A stretch of 14,317 nt of DNA from an uncultured Collinsella sp. (GTDB lineage Bacteria > Actinomycetota > Coriobacteriia > Coriobacteriales > Coriobacteriaceae), in contig CALGZX010000098.1 in assembly GCA_937934165.1 (NCBI GenBank), positions 1-14,317 on the forward strand, read 5' to 3'. The notes below the pieces were generated by a model. It did not search any database, was not told the origin of the DNA, and saw nothing but the letters and a program-made list of their open reading frames with translations. Below, piece after piece: positions 6,610 to 14,305 of the stretch (positions are counted from its first letter, which is position 1; each line of letters starts with the position of its first letter). The translations under genes and the position numbers were made by a program.

Positions 6610-8235
6610 CTACTCCTTATCAAACGAAACATCGGCGACGGGAAGCTCAATCGTAAAGACCGAGCCGTGCGGGTCCGCCGCGGCAACCTCTATGCTACCG
6701 CCATGCGCCAGCGCAATGGAGCGGCAGAGCGAAAGCCCCAGGCCCACACTACGGTGGCTGTCGGCCAGGCCATGGTTGGCGGTATAGAACGACTCAAAGA
6801 TGCGCTCGCGATCCTCGGGTGCGATGCCCGGACCATCATCGGCCACCGAGCACGCCACGCGTCCATCGTCGACGCCAATCGAAATCATGATATGCGAGCC
6901 TGCGGGCGTATAGGTGATGGCGTTGTTCACCAGATTGACCACCAGCTGCACCATCAGGCGCGCATCGACGTTGACGAGCGCCGGCTCATCGCACGCCACC
7001 ACCTTAAGGTCGTGCTCGCGCACGGCAGGGTTCACGTGGCGCAGCGCCTCCTCGACGATATCGTCCATGAGCTCGAGCGTTGTCGACAGATGCATGCCGC
7101 CGCCCTCGAGCTTGGTGATGGCGAGCAGGTTCTCGACGGTGGCGTTGAGCCATTGCGCATCCGAGCGAATGGATAGAAGCAGGCCGCGGCGCGTCTGGGC
7201 ATCGAGCACCGCGGTGCCGGTCGAGCCCTGATCGAGCAGCACGTCGGCATTACCCGAAATACTGGTAAGCGGTGTGCGCAGATCGTGCGAGATGGAGCGC
7301 AGCAGGTTGGCGCGCAACTGTTCGTTTTTGGCGAGCACCGCCGCCTCCTCGCGGGCCTCCATGGCGCGGGCGCGATCGAGTGCCAGCTCGCCTTCGCTCA
7401 CGATAGCATCGGCAAGTGTCCGCTCCTCGTGCGTCAGCACGTCGGGCTCGGCAACGATAGCCAGCACGCCCACCACCGAGGCGGGGTCGCCCGAGCGCGC
7501 GAAGCCGTCGCCTGTGCGAACCGTCAGGTAGATGCCATAAAACGCCGAGCCACCATAGGTGGCATCGAGCGGCGTTCCCACATAGGCGGACGCCGAGAGC
7601 CGCGGCGGCATCTGCGGCGCCAGTTCGTGCACCGGCGCGGCATCGCCCACGGCCGTGTATGTCGCACGCGGCAGCAGGTCATCGCCCTCGGCGTCGGCGC
7701 TGTACCACACGACCGGGCAGCCCGAAAGACGCGCAAGCTGCGTTGCCATGGCATGGACAATCTGCTGCTGATCGGCGCACCGCTGCAGCATGCGGTTGGT
7801 CTCGAGCACCATATGCGTGCGGCGGTCGCTGGCGGCAGCCTGTGCCAAGGCACGGCGCAGGGCCAACGCAATCGAGCTCGACACAAGCGAGACCACGAAC
7901 ATGATGAAGAACATGCCGGGATAGCCGCGGTCGATAAGTGACAGCGAGTAGCGCGGGTCGACAAACAAGAAGTTGTAAAGCGCCACGGCGGCAGCCGAGC
8001 TCAGCAAGCAATACAGGCGACTCCAGGTAAAGAATGCGCACAGCTGAACGGCGAACACATAGACGATCATGATGCTCGGCGCGAGACCCGGATGGTCGAG
8101 CAGCGCGCCCATAATCGTCGCCGCGACCAGCAGCCCCACCGATACGCAGGCGTCATACAGAGGAGTGCGGCGCGTCAGCGTTGTGCGCCGCCACCAAAAG
8201 CTATCGGCAATATCGCCGTCCGTACGGACGTCCAT
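6610..8235 (-). CDS. kdpD: Short KdpD-type sensor histidine kinase lacking the N-terminal KdpD and USP domains
   Basis: The 541-residue membrane kinase (E. coli KdpD is about 894) begins with four membrane segments (about 25-47, 52-70, 74-92, 106-128) of the DUF4118 type found in the middle of KdpD. A GAF-like region follows (about 145-290), then the H-box SISHDLRTPL (His317), the N-box VVNLVNNAITYTP (Asn434-Asn438), DDGPG (466-470) and GLGLSLCRSIALAHGG (498-513). Every kinase motif is intact. The Walker-containing KdpD domain and the universal-stress-like domain that precede DUF4118 in full-length KdpD are missing. The ATG at 8235 has a purine-rich GAGAGAGGGG upstream, and a terminator-like hairpin stands immediately before it, so this is a native short form and not a broken gene. 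It probably phosphorylates the adjacent KdpE. The signal is unknown; potassium or turgor is inferred from family and from kup nearby. Confidence 0.87.
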   Translation of the reverse strand: MDVRTDGDIADSFWWRRTTLTRRTPLYDACVSVGLLVAATIMGALLDHPGLAPSIMIVYVFAVQLCAFFTWSRLYCLLSSAAAVALYNFLFVDPRYSLSLIDRGYPGMFFIMFVVSLVSSSIALALRRALAQAAASDRRTHMVLETNRMLQRCADQQQIVHAMATQLARLSGCPVVWYSADAEGDDLLPRATYTAVGDAAPVHELAPQMPPRLSASAYVGTPLDATYGGSAFYGIYLTVRTGDGFARSGDPASVVGVLAIVAEPDVLTHEERTLADAIVSEGELALDRARAMEAREEAAVLAKNEQLRANLLRSISHDLRTPLTSISGNADVLLDQGSTGTAVLDAQTRRGLLLSIRSDAQWLNATVENLLAITKLEGGGMHLSTTLELMDDIVEEALRHVNPAVREHDLKVVACDEPALVNVDARLMVQLVVNLVNNAITYTPAGSHIMISIGVDDGRVACSVADDGPGIAPEDRERIFESFYTANHGLADSHRSVGLGLSLCRSIALAHGGSIEVAAADPHGSVFTIELPVADVSFDKE

Positions 8236-8252
8236 CAGTGCCCCGCCCCTCT

Positions 8253-8314
8253 CTCAAAAACAAAAACCACCACAGGGGACAGGCACCTTTGTGGTGGTTT
8301 CCCTTGTGGTGGTT
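8253..8314 (-). terminator. Terminator-like hairpin just before kdpD, with a duplicated arm
   Basis: AAACCACCACA (8264-8274) pairs with TGTGGTGGTTT (8290-8300) over 11 bp with a 15-base loop (GGGGACAGGCACCTT). Read on the minus strand, the stem is followed by TTGTTTTTGAG, a good U-tract. It would stop transcripts from kup and the small membrane gene. A second copy of the arm, TGTGGTGGTT (8305-8314), could pair with 8265-8274 instead. The kdpD start codon is only about 30 bases beyond the hairpin. Confidence 0.7.
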
Positions 8315-8345
8315 CCAAGTGTATAGCCTTTGCAACCGGCGGTCG

Positions 8346-8540
8346 CTAGACAAACAACACGTGCGCGAGCAGCGCGCAAACGCACGCCGCGACAAGCAGC
8401 GTAACCACGATCGAGATCACGCGATCGGCCATATCCATGTTGGCACGGTTCGTCAAAAACCGATCTTCGGCGGCGTCGGCGCGTGCCTCACGTACCAGCT
8501 CGGCAACAACCTCGCGGCCATCAAGCATCTTTGCATCCAT
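8346..8540 (-). CDS. Small single-pass membrane protein, unknown function
   Basis: The 64-residue product has a charged, helix-prone first half (about residues 1-40, rich in Glu, Asp and Arg) and one hydrophobic segment, VISIVVTLLVAACVCALLAHV, running almost to the C-terminus. This looks like a tail-anchored protein with its soluble part in the cytoplasm. The start chosen is the ATG at 8540, because GGGGAGG lies five bases upstream; an in-frame ATG at 8570 would add ten residues but has a poorer ribosome site. It lies 61 bases downstream of kup on the same strand and before a terminator, so it is probably co-transcribed with kup. I do not recognise a family. A role as a small subunit or regulator of the permease is conceivable from position only. 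Confidence 0.7.
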   Translation of the reverse strand: MDAKMLDGREVVAELVREARADAAEDRFLTNRANMDMADRVISIVVTLLVAACVCALLAHVLFV

Positions 8541-8601
8541 GTTTGCCTCCCCGGTCTCAATCTTGTCCATCGAAAACCAACTCCGTGCAACCCGTCGGCG
8601 C

Positions 8602-10629
8602 CTACGGCCGCTCGTTGGGGGCCAGGCGCTGCATCTTGTTCACGGCCTTGAACTTGGTGAACAGCGGCACGTACTCAAAGCTCACGTTGGAGTTCTCCAG
8701 GCCGTACCAGCGTGCAGGCGTGCCGGCGGCGCGGCGGATGATGTACTTGAGCGTGATGGCCGTACGCTCGCTCGGCTCCACATCGCTTTCGGGCGCCAGA
8801 AGCTTACGGATCAGGACGAACTTGAACGTACCGATGTTGCCCGGATCCTTGTAGACCGAGTAGTCATGCGTCTGCGCAGGCAGTTCGCCGGTGGCAGCCA
8901 GGTCCTGAACGACCTGACGCAGGTAGGCATTGACGCGCTGGTTGATCTTGTAGCCCAGGTACAGATGCACGCGGAACACGTAGTCGGTGCCGAACGTCTC
9001 GACCGAATAGGCAAAGGTATGCGGCTCGTCCATGGTCTCGACATTCACGAACCACCAGGCGCGAGCGCGCTTGGGATGCTTGTCCAAGATCGAGTAGACG
9101 ATATCACGGTCGATGTAATCGGTATGGGTGTCCTTGGTCAGGTACACGATGTTGTCGCTCATGCGCTCATAGCGATCGTCGTCGCGCAGGCGCTTGAGCT
9201 GCGGCAGGTAGCTGCGCAGCGGCAGCAGCGTAAACTGGCGCTGCTCGACCGCCGTGCCGTTGTACCAGCACACCATAATGCCCATGATGAGTGCAGCCAT
9301 GAGGATGGTGAAGTAGCCGCCGTGGAAGAACTTGGTGAGCGAGCTCACGAAGAAGAAGCCTTCGAGCAAAAGGAAGAAGGCCGCGAAGATCCACGGAGCA
9401 ACCTTGAGCTTGCGCTCCTCGTGCAGGTAGAAGAAGAGCAGCAGCGTGGTGCACATCATAGTCAGCGTAATGGCAAGGCCGTAGGCGGCTTCCATATGCG
9501 CCGAGTTCTGGAACAGCAGCACCACGATGACGCAGCCCACGAGCATGACGTTGTTGACCATGGGGATGTAGAGCTGGCCCTTGGTCTCGGCAGGGTAGAA
9601 GACCTGCATGTGCGGCATAAGGTCCAGACGGCTGGCCTCGGACACCAGCGAGAATGCGCCGGTGATGAGCGCCTGCGAGGCGATGATGGCCGCAACGGTG
9701 GAAAGGCCGACGGCAAACGGGCGCAGGCCCGGGGCGAGCATCTGGTAGAACGGGTTGAGGTCGGCAATGCCCATGAGCTCGGGGTTGGCAGCGTTGTTCA
9801 TAAGCCAAGCGCCCTGGCCCATATAGGAAAGCAGCAGGCAGCACTTAACGAACGGCCAGGTGGCGTAGATGTTGCCGCGGCCGACGTGGCCCATGTCGGA
9901 GTAGAGCGCCTCGGCACCGGTGGTGGCGAGGAAGCAGCTGCCCAGAATCATGATACCCGCGTGGTTGTTGGGGCTCAGCAAAAAGGCGATGCCACGCACC
10001 GGGTTGAGGCACAGCAGCACGGCGGGGTGCTGGAAGACAAAAAACAGACCCGTGCCGCCCAGGAACAGGAACCACAGCGTCATGATGGGGCCAAAGGCGT
10101 GACCGATCTTGGCCGTACCGATGCGTTGCACCAAAAAGAGCGCGATGATGATGGCGAGCGTAATGGCGACGACGCGGCCCTGGTCATCGCCCAGCACGGC
10201 ATGGACCGCCGGGATGGTGCGCAGGCCCTCGATGGCCGTGGTAACGGTAACGGCCGGCGTCAGGATGCCGTCGGCGAGCAGCGCGGCACCACCCAACATG
10301 GCGGGGATGATAAGCCACTTGCCACAGCGCTTGACCAGGCTGTACAGGGCAAAGATGCCGCCCTCACCATGGTTATCGGCGCGCAGCGAGATGAGCACAT
10401 ACTTGATGGTGGTCAGCAGCGTGACCGTCCACACGACAAGGGAGAGCGCGCCAAGCACGAACTCCTCCGTCACGCTCCCGATGCCGCCGTTGCCGGCAAC
10501 GAGCGCCTTGGTTACATACATAGGGCTGGTGCCGATATCGCCGTACACCACGCCCAGCGTGACGAGCATCGCCGAGATGCTCACAGGAATCGCAGCGTGC
10601 GAGGCTGCCTCCTTGGCCTTTTGTTCCAT
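8602..10629 (-). CDS. kup: Kup/KUP-family potassium uptake permease
   Basis: The 675-residue protein (E. coli Kup is 622) imports K+, in characterised members by proton symport. The N-terminal ~450 residues are a polytopic membrane domain with the family hallmarks GDIGTSPMY (30-38), ADNHGEGGIFALYSLV (84-99), DGILTPAVTVTTAIEGL (120-136) and TGAEALYSDMGHVGRGNI (237-254). The rest is a cytoplasmic C-terminal domain (including YLTKDTHTDYIDRDIVYSI). The start is the ATG at 10629 with GGGAGG about ten bases upstream; the frame can be extended to a TTG at 10647, but that codon overlaps the ribosome site. Downstream on the same strand come a small membrane protein and a KdpD/KdpE-type pair, suggesting a potassium-homeostasis locus. 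The protein is complete with no frameshift. Confidence 0.95.
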   Translation of the reverse strand: MEQKAKEAASHAAIPVSISAMLVTLGVVYGDIGTSPMYVTKALVAGNGGIGSVTEEFVLGALSLVVWTVTLLTTIKYVLISLRADNHGEGGIFALYSLVKRCGKWLIIPAMLGGAALLADGILTPAVTVTTAIEGLRTIPAVHAVLGDDQGRVVAITLAIIIALFLVQRIGTAKIGHAFGPIMTLWFLFLGGTGLFFVFQHPAVLLCLNPVRGIAFLLSPNNHAGIMILGSCFLATTGAEALYSDMGHVGRGNIYATWPFVKCCLLLSYMGQGAWLMNNAANPELMGIADLNPFYQMLAPGLRPFAVGLSTVAAIIASQALITGAFSLVSEASRLDLMPHMQVFYPAETKGQLYIPMVNNVMLVGCVIVVLLFQNSAHMEAAYGLAITLTMMCTTLLLFFYLHEERKLKVAPWIFAAFFLLLEGFFFVSSLTKFFHGGYFTILMAALIMGIMVCWYNGTAVEQRQFTLLPLRSYLPQLKRLRDDDRYERMSDNIVYLTKDTHTDYIDRDIVYSILDKHPKRARAWWFVNVETMDEPHTFAYSVETFGTDYVFRVHLYLGYKINQRVNAYLRQVVQDLAATGELPAQTHDYSVYKDPGNIGTFKFVLIRKLLAPESDVEPSERTAITLKYIIRRAAGTPARWYGLENSNVSFEYVPLFTKFKAVNKMQRLAPNERP

Positions 10630-10664
10630 AAGCCGGTTTCCTCCCAACTTTAACGTTCGAGGGG

Positions 10665-10670
10665 ATTATA
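10665..10670 (-). promoter_or_regulatory. Candidate -10 box for kup
   Basis: The minus strand reads TTACCTATAATCCCC, a perfect TATAAT whose start point would fall about 30 bases before the kup ATG. No convincing -35 is seen 16-18 bases upstream. The short leader leaves no room for a long leader RNA such as the ydaO/c-di-AMP riboswitch if this is the promoter used. Confidence 0.45.
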
Positions 10671-10753
10671 GGTAATCGGCCCATGTTTTAATGCACTGTT
10701 TTCCCAGCTAGATAAACATTTATACGGCCTTTAGGCCACCACGGCGATATGGA

Positions 10754-10784
10754 ATGTGCCAAAGGGACTGTCCCTTTGGCACAT
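10754..10784. repeat. 14-bp perfect hairpin after the nitroreductase gene
   Basis: ATGTGCCAAAGGGA (10754-10767) pairs perfectly with TCCCTTTGGCACAT (10771-10784) around a three-base loop. It begins 11 bases past the nitroreductase stop. No T-run follows on the minus strand (ATTCCATATC), so it is either a weak terminator or a REP-like palindrome. CGGCGAT (10742-10748) and ATCGCCG (10783-10789) could extend the stem after a bulge. Confidence 0.75.
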
Positions 10785-10795
10785 CGCCGCATTCG

Positions 10796-11671
10796 TTACT
10801 TGCCGAGCCAGTTTTTGAACCACCACTCCATGGAACGGCTCATCTCGGCCATAAAGGGGCTCGTGTGCTTGCGGGTGTAGATATCCACCACGCGCTCGCC
10901 TACCTCGCGGGCATGCGGACGGAACATCGCGTCCATCTCAGCCACCTGCGCATCCATAGTCGCAGCATCGGCGCGGCAGTAGCGCTCCTCGTGCACCAGG
11001 TTCACCACGGGATGCGCAATGGCCGGACGCTCCTTACGGGGCGTGCCGATGATGAGCATCGACAGCGGCATGGTATACGGAGGCAGATCGAGCAGCTCGG
11101 CCACTTCCTCGGCATTCTCGACGATATCACCGATGTAGCAGCTCCCCAGGCCCAGGGCCTCGGCGGCGACCACGGCGTTTTGCGCAGCGATCACGGCGTC
11201 CTGGGCCGCGATGGCAAAGTCACCCAAACCCGGTGCACGGCGGGGCGCCTTGCCCGTGCGCTCGACAAACTCGGGCTCAAAGCAGCCCACGTGCTCAAAC
11301 AGATCGATCCACTTGGCATAGTCGACCACAAATATAAGTGCCCAGGGCGCCTTGGCGATCATGGGCTGGTGGTCGCACAGGTCGGCCAGACGATCCAGCG
11401 TAGCCTGCTCGCGAATGCTCACGATGGAATACATCATCATGGCGCCCGCCGACGGCGCGCGGCTCGCCGCATGCAAGATCGCCGCCCGCTGCTCGTCGGT
11501 CACCGCCACGGGGCGGTCGTCGTCATCACGCGCGAAGGCACGCGTGGAGGAACGGTGCTCCAACGTGTCCAGCACCGCATTGCCCGTCGTCTCGACCGGA
11601 TAGCCGCACGTATCCACGCCTGCAGCTCCGCCGCAGTACTCGGCACCCGTCATACAAACCCGCTCGCTCAT
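10796..11671 (-). CDS. Nitroreductase-family flavoprotein
   Basis: The 291-residue protein has the FMN-binding start of the nitroreductase fold, RSSTRAF (40-46), then ASRAPSAGAMMMYSIVSI (69-86), AAEALGLGSCYIGDIVEN (169-186) and the strand MPLSMLIIGTPRKERPA (201-217). Such enzymes use NAD(P)H and FMN to reduce nitroaromatics, quinones or flavins in the cytosol; the natural substrate here cannot be read. A ~35-residue extension with three cysteines (6, 13, 22) precedes the fold, and a C-terminal extension rich in aromatic residues (MEWWFKNWLGK) ends it. The start is the ATG at 11671, with GAGGG seven to eight bases upstream; the later ATG at 11653 is possible. It is divergent from the LTA-synthase-like gene and separated from kup by a hairpin, so it is probably monocistronic. 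Confidence 0.86.
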   Translation of the reverse strand: MSERVCMTGAEYCGGAAGVDTCGYPVETTGNAVLDTLEHRSSTRAFARDDDDRPVAVTDEQRAAILHAASRAPSAGAMMMYSIVSIREQATLDRLADLCDHQPMIAKAPWALIFVVDYAKWIDLFEHVGCFEPEFVERTGKAPRRAPGLGDFAIAAQDAVIAAQNAVVAAEALGLGSCYIGDIVENAEEVAELLDLPPYTMPLSMLIIGTPRKERPAIAHPVVNLVHEERYCRADAATMDAQVAEMDAMFRPHAREVGERVVDIYTRKHTSPFMAEMSRSMEWWFKNWLGK

Positions 11672-11884
11672 CGCCCTACCCTCGCCAATTCTTTAAGAAG
11701 CCTTTACGTTTCCGTGTAATTCCCGTCCATTATCGCGCAGGCCGCCACTACATTGCGCCACACCGCCGCACGTGCGCGTTAATATGGCTGGTTGTTGTGC
11801 GCAGCCACCAATTGCAGCGCATATCTTGGTAACAATCGGGTAAACCCCCGCTTTCGTACGTTTTAGTTTGTGAGGAGTCTCAGC
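11672..11884. other. Divergent intergenic region
   Basis: These 213 bases separate two divergent genes and must hold both promoters. I see no confident -35/-10 pair. A six-base inverted repeat, TGGCTG (11785-11790) with CAGCCA (11802-11807), and a small CGGG/CCCG hairpin near 11837 are present but weak. The AGGAG at 11873-11877 is the ribosome site of the plus-strand gene. No small ORF or RNA gene was recognised. Confidence 0.4.
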
Positions 11885-14185
11885 ATGTTCGCTGCCGCCA
11901 TCTCGCTCGTCGGTCTTGCGGCGACCGTCTACCTTGTCTTGCGCGAGGCCAAGGCCATTCGCGCTCAGTCGGGCACCGTTGCCAAAAGCGCTCTTGGGTG
12001 GAGCGTCGTCTTCGGCCTGTTCCAGGTCTTTTTGACTATTTGGGGCGCCATTGGCCTCGTCGCCCAAAACGAGCCGCTCGCCTTTGTGATGCTCATCCTG
12101 ACCAACGCCATCCTCACCGGATGCGCCTGGGCCAGCATCGCCCGCGATCGCATCGCCCCGCGCGTCTTTGCGTTCGCCAAGCCCGACGCCCCCGCCCCCA
12201 CCGGCAAGCTCGCCCGCCTGTGCGGCGCCTTTGTGGGCAAACCACTCGTCGCCGCCGTCCTGTGCCTGCTGCTCGCCGGCGTCTTTGCGCTGCTGGGCAT
12301 GGAGGTCTCGTCCAACCACGACTTTACCTGGGTCTACCCCCTGTGCATCCTGCTCGAGTGGGCCATCATCACCGTGCTCATGATCGGCTTGTTCTTCCTG
12401 TTCCAGCGCCACGGCGCAGCTCCCGCGGTCCTGGCCTTTGCCCTCTTTGTCCTGGGCATTGCCGAGTTCTTCGTCATCACGTTTAAATCCATGCCCATCC
12501 AGCCGGGCGACCTTTCGGCCATCTCCACCGCCGCCGCGGTCGCCGGCACCGGCTACACCTTCTCCATCTCGCTGTTCTGTGTGCTGTCCATGGGCTTTAC
12601 CGCCATCGCCATGCTGCTGTGCGAGTACGCCGGCCTGGTGGCACCGCACCGTCAGAAGGGTGCCGCCAACGCCAAGCGCATGCTGCTCACCAACCTGCTC
12701 GTGGCAGTGCTGTGCCTGGGCGGCGTAACCGCGCATGTCACGCTCATCGACTACTACAACACCCTCGGCATCACCGTCTACACCTGGCGCCCGCTCGAGA
12801 GCTACTGGCGCGAGGGCTACCTGCCCGCCTTTATTAGTGCGGCGCAGTCCATCAAGCCGCCCAAACCCGCCGACTACTCCGTCGACGATGCCAAGGCCAC
12901 GCTCAAAAAGTACGCCAAGGCCTACGACAAGTCCGACGCGGCCAAGAGCGACGAGCGCGCCGCCGCAAAGGAGCAGTTCGACAGCGAGAAGCCCACGGTC
13001 ATCGCCATCATGAACGAGACCTTCTCAGACCTTTCGATCTACCAGAACATGCGCGCCGGCTACGAGGGCCCGCAGTACTTTAAGAACCTGTCCAACTGCC
13101 TCAGCCACGGCAAGCTCTATGTGAGCGCCTACGGCGGCGGTACCGCCAATACCGAGTTTGAGTTTATGACCGGCAACTCCATGGCCAACCTGGGCTCGGG
13201 CGTGTACCCCTACACCATCTACAACATGGAGACGACCGGGAACCTGGCAGAACAGTTCAAATCGCTCGGCTATTCCACCACGGCCATGCACCCCAACCAC
13301 GCGACCAACTGGAACCGCGAGAACGTCTACAAGGACTTTGGCTTTGACCAGTTCCTGTCTATCAATGACTTCCAGGGAGCCGACACCCTGCGCGGCATGG
13401 TGACCGACCAGGCTACCTACGACAAGATTCTTGAGCTGCTCGACCAGAACGCCGATCCGCAGTTTATCTTCGACGTGACCATGCAGAACCACTCGGGCTA
13501 CGATACGGGCCTGCTGCCGGTCGACAAGCAGATGCACCTGAATATCGACACGACCGATTTGGACGCCAAGACCGTCGAGGACGGCACGCTCTCCGATGTC
13601 GACGAGTATGTCTCGTGCATCGAGCAGTCCGACCAGGCGCTGCGCTACTTCCTCAACGCCCTGAGCAAGCTCGACCGTAAGGTGGTCGTGGTGTTCTGGG
13701 GCGACCACCAGCCGTTCTTCCCGTCCAAGTTCAATGACAAGTGGTTTACCGGCGAAGACGATGCTACGCATCAGGAGCGCCTGTGGCAGACCGACTACAT
13801 CATCTGGGCCAACTACGACGTTGCCGGCTGCGACCAGACGAGCGAGACCGACGACCTGTCCACCAACTACCTGTCCACCCAGCTGATGCAGCTGATCGGC
13901 GCCCCGCTGACCGACTACCAGAAAGCGCACATGACGCTGCGTAAGTCGCTGCCCGCCATCAACTCGGTGGGCTACGAGGACGCCAGCCTGCGCTGGGCGC
14001 TCTCCTCCAACGTCACCGGTGACGACGCCGCTGCCGCAGCCGCAACCAAGGCGCGCGAGGATTACGCCAAGATGCAGTACTACGAGATGTTCCGCGACGG
14101 CAAGAACGTCTACACCGAGCACTTCCAGACCGAGGCCAACGAGACCGACCCCAACCTGGCACCGGGTACGACCAAGATCAAGTAA
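11885..14185 (+). CDS. LTA synthase/sulfatase-superfamily membrane enzyme (probable phosphoglycerol-type transferase)
   Basis: The 766-residue protein has an N-terminal membrane domain with about eight hydrophobic segments (1-300), a charged linker (about 320-368) and an extracellular alkaline-phosphatase-fold domain. Catalytic signatures match LtaS: IAIMNETFSD with metal ligand Glu378; YGGGTANTEFEFMTGNS with the likely nucleophile Thr420; MHPNHATNWNRENVY (His469, Trp476, Arg478); TMQNHSGYD (His536); and FWGDHQP (Asp607, His608). The family moves phosphoglycerol or similar groups from lipid donors onto cell-surface polymers. LtaS of S. aureus is shorter (646 residues), with five membrane segments. 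The polymer made here is unknown. The ATG at 11885 has AGGAG seven bases upstream; a GTG at 11870 lacks one. The C-terminus is Asp/Ala-rich, with no anchor seen. It appears to be a single-gene unit. Confidence 0.86.
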   Translation: MFAAAISLVGLAATVYLVLREAKAIRAQSGTVAKSALGWSVVFGLFQVFLTIWGAIGLVAQNEPLAFVMLILTNAILTGCAWASIARDRIAPRVFAFAKPDAPAPTGKLARLCGAFVGKPLVAAVLCLLLAGVFALLGMEVSSNHDFTWVYPLCILLEWAIITVLMIGLFFLFQRHGAAPAVLAFALFVLGIAEFFVITFKSMPIQPGDLSAISTAAAVAGTGYTFSISLFCVLSMGFTAIAMLLCEYAGLVAPHRQKGAANAKRMLLTNLLVAVLCLGGVTAHVTLIDYYNTLGITVYTWRPLESYWREGYLPAFISAAQSIKPPKPADYSVDDAKATLKKYAKAYDKSDAAKSDERAAAKEQFDSEKPTVIAIMNETFSDLSIYQNMRAGYEGPQYFKNLSNCLSHGKLYVSAYGGGTANTEFEFMTGNSMANLGSGVYPYTIYNMETTGNLAEQFKSLGYSTTAMHPNHATNWNRENVYKDFGFDQFLSINDFQGADTLRGMVTDQATYDKILELLDQNADPQFIFDVTMQNHSGYDTGLLPVDKQMHLNIDTTDLDAKTVEDGTLSDVDEYVSCIEQSDQALRYFLNALSKLDRKVVVVFWGDHQPFFPSKFNDKWFTGEDDATHQERLWQTDYIIWANYDVAGCDQTSETDDLSTNYLSTQLMQLIGAPLTDYQKAHMTLRKSLPAINSVGYEDASLRWALSSNVTGDDAAAAAATKAREDYAKMQYYEMFRDGKNVYTEHFQTEANETDPNLAPGTTKIK

Positions 14186-14279
14186 CGGGACGCATCCCGA
14201 TTCGCCTACCCGGGCAATCCCCAACGAGGGCGGACGGGCGCCGGGTAACATCTGCTGCTCAGACAGTCCTGCGCAAGAC
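14186..14279. other. Structured tail after the LTA-synthase-like gene, no ORF
   Basis: No coding frame is supported. A five-base hairpin (CGGGA 14186-14190 with TCCCG 14195-14199) directly follows the stop codon. The rest is GC-rich with short self-complementary blocks and could be a 3' untranslated region or the start of a cis-regulatory leader for a gene beyond the window. I could not match it to a known RNA family. Confidence 0.3.
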
Positions 14280-14305
14280 GAAGGCCACATTAAGTGGCCT
14301 TCTTT
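14280..14305 (+). terminator. Probable intrinsic terminator or leader hairpin
   Basis: GAAGGCCAC (14280-14288) pairs with GTGGCCTTC (14294-14302) around a five-base loop, followed by only TTTGCG on the plus strand. The flanks CGCAA (14272-14276) and TTGCG (14304-14308) can add an outer stem. The U-tract is short, so termination is plausible but not certain. It lies about 95 bases past the stop of the LTA-synthase-like gene. Confidence 0.5.

Noticed and set aside
6610..8235. The short KdpD as a truncated pseudogene
   Set aside because: It has its own ribosome site, intact membrane segments and all kinase motifs. The upstream bases are a hairpin and another gene, with no remnant of the missing domains.
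10630..10647. TTG at 10647 as the kup start
   Set aside because: The codon overlaps the GGGAGG ribosome site that serves the ATG at 10629.
8437..10653. 738-codon open frame on the plus strand antisense to kup
   Set aside because: It is the mirror of a GC-rich kup gene whose family motifs are unmistakable. Its translation is rich in His, Arg, Asp and Gln without any domain. The same holds for long antisense frames at 4675-5694, 11693-12736 and 13025-14290.
10726..10737. GGCCTTTAGGCC palindrome upstream of kup
   Set aside because: A five-base stem with a two-base loop is too short to call a terminator or operator without further support.
10630..10753. c-di-AMP (ydaO-type) riboswitch ahead of kup
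   Set aside because: Only about 124 bases lie between kup and the upstream hairpin. The probable -10 box leaves a leader of about 30 bases, too short, and I see none of the conserved core.
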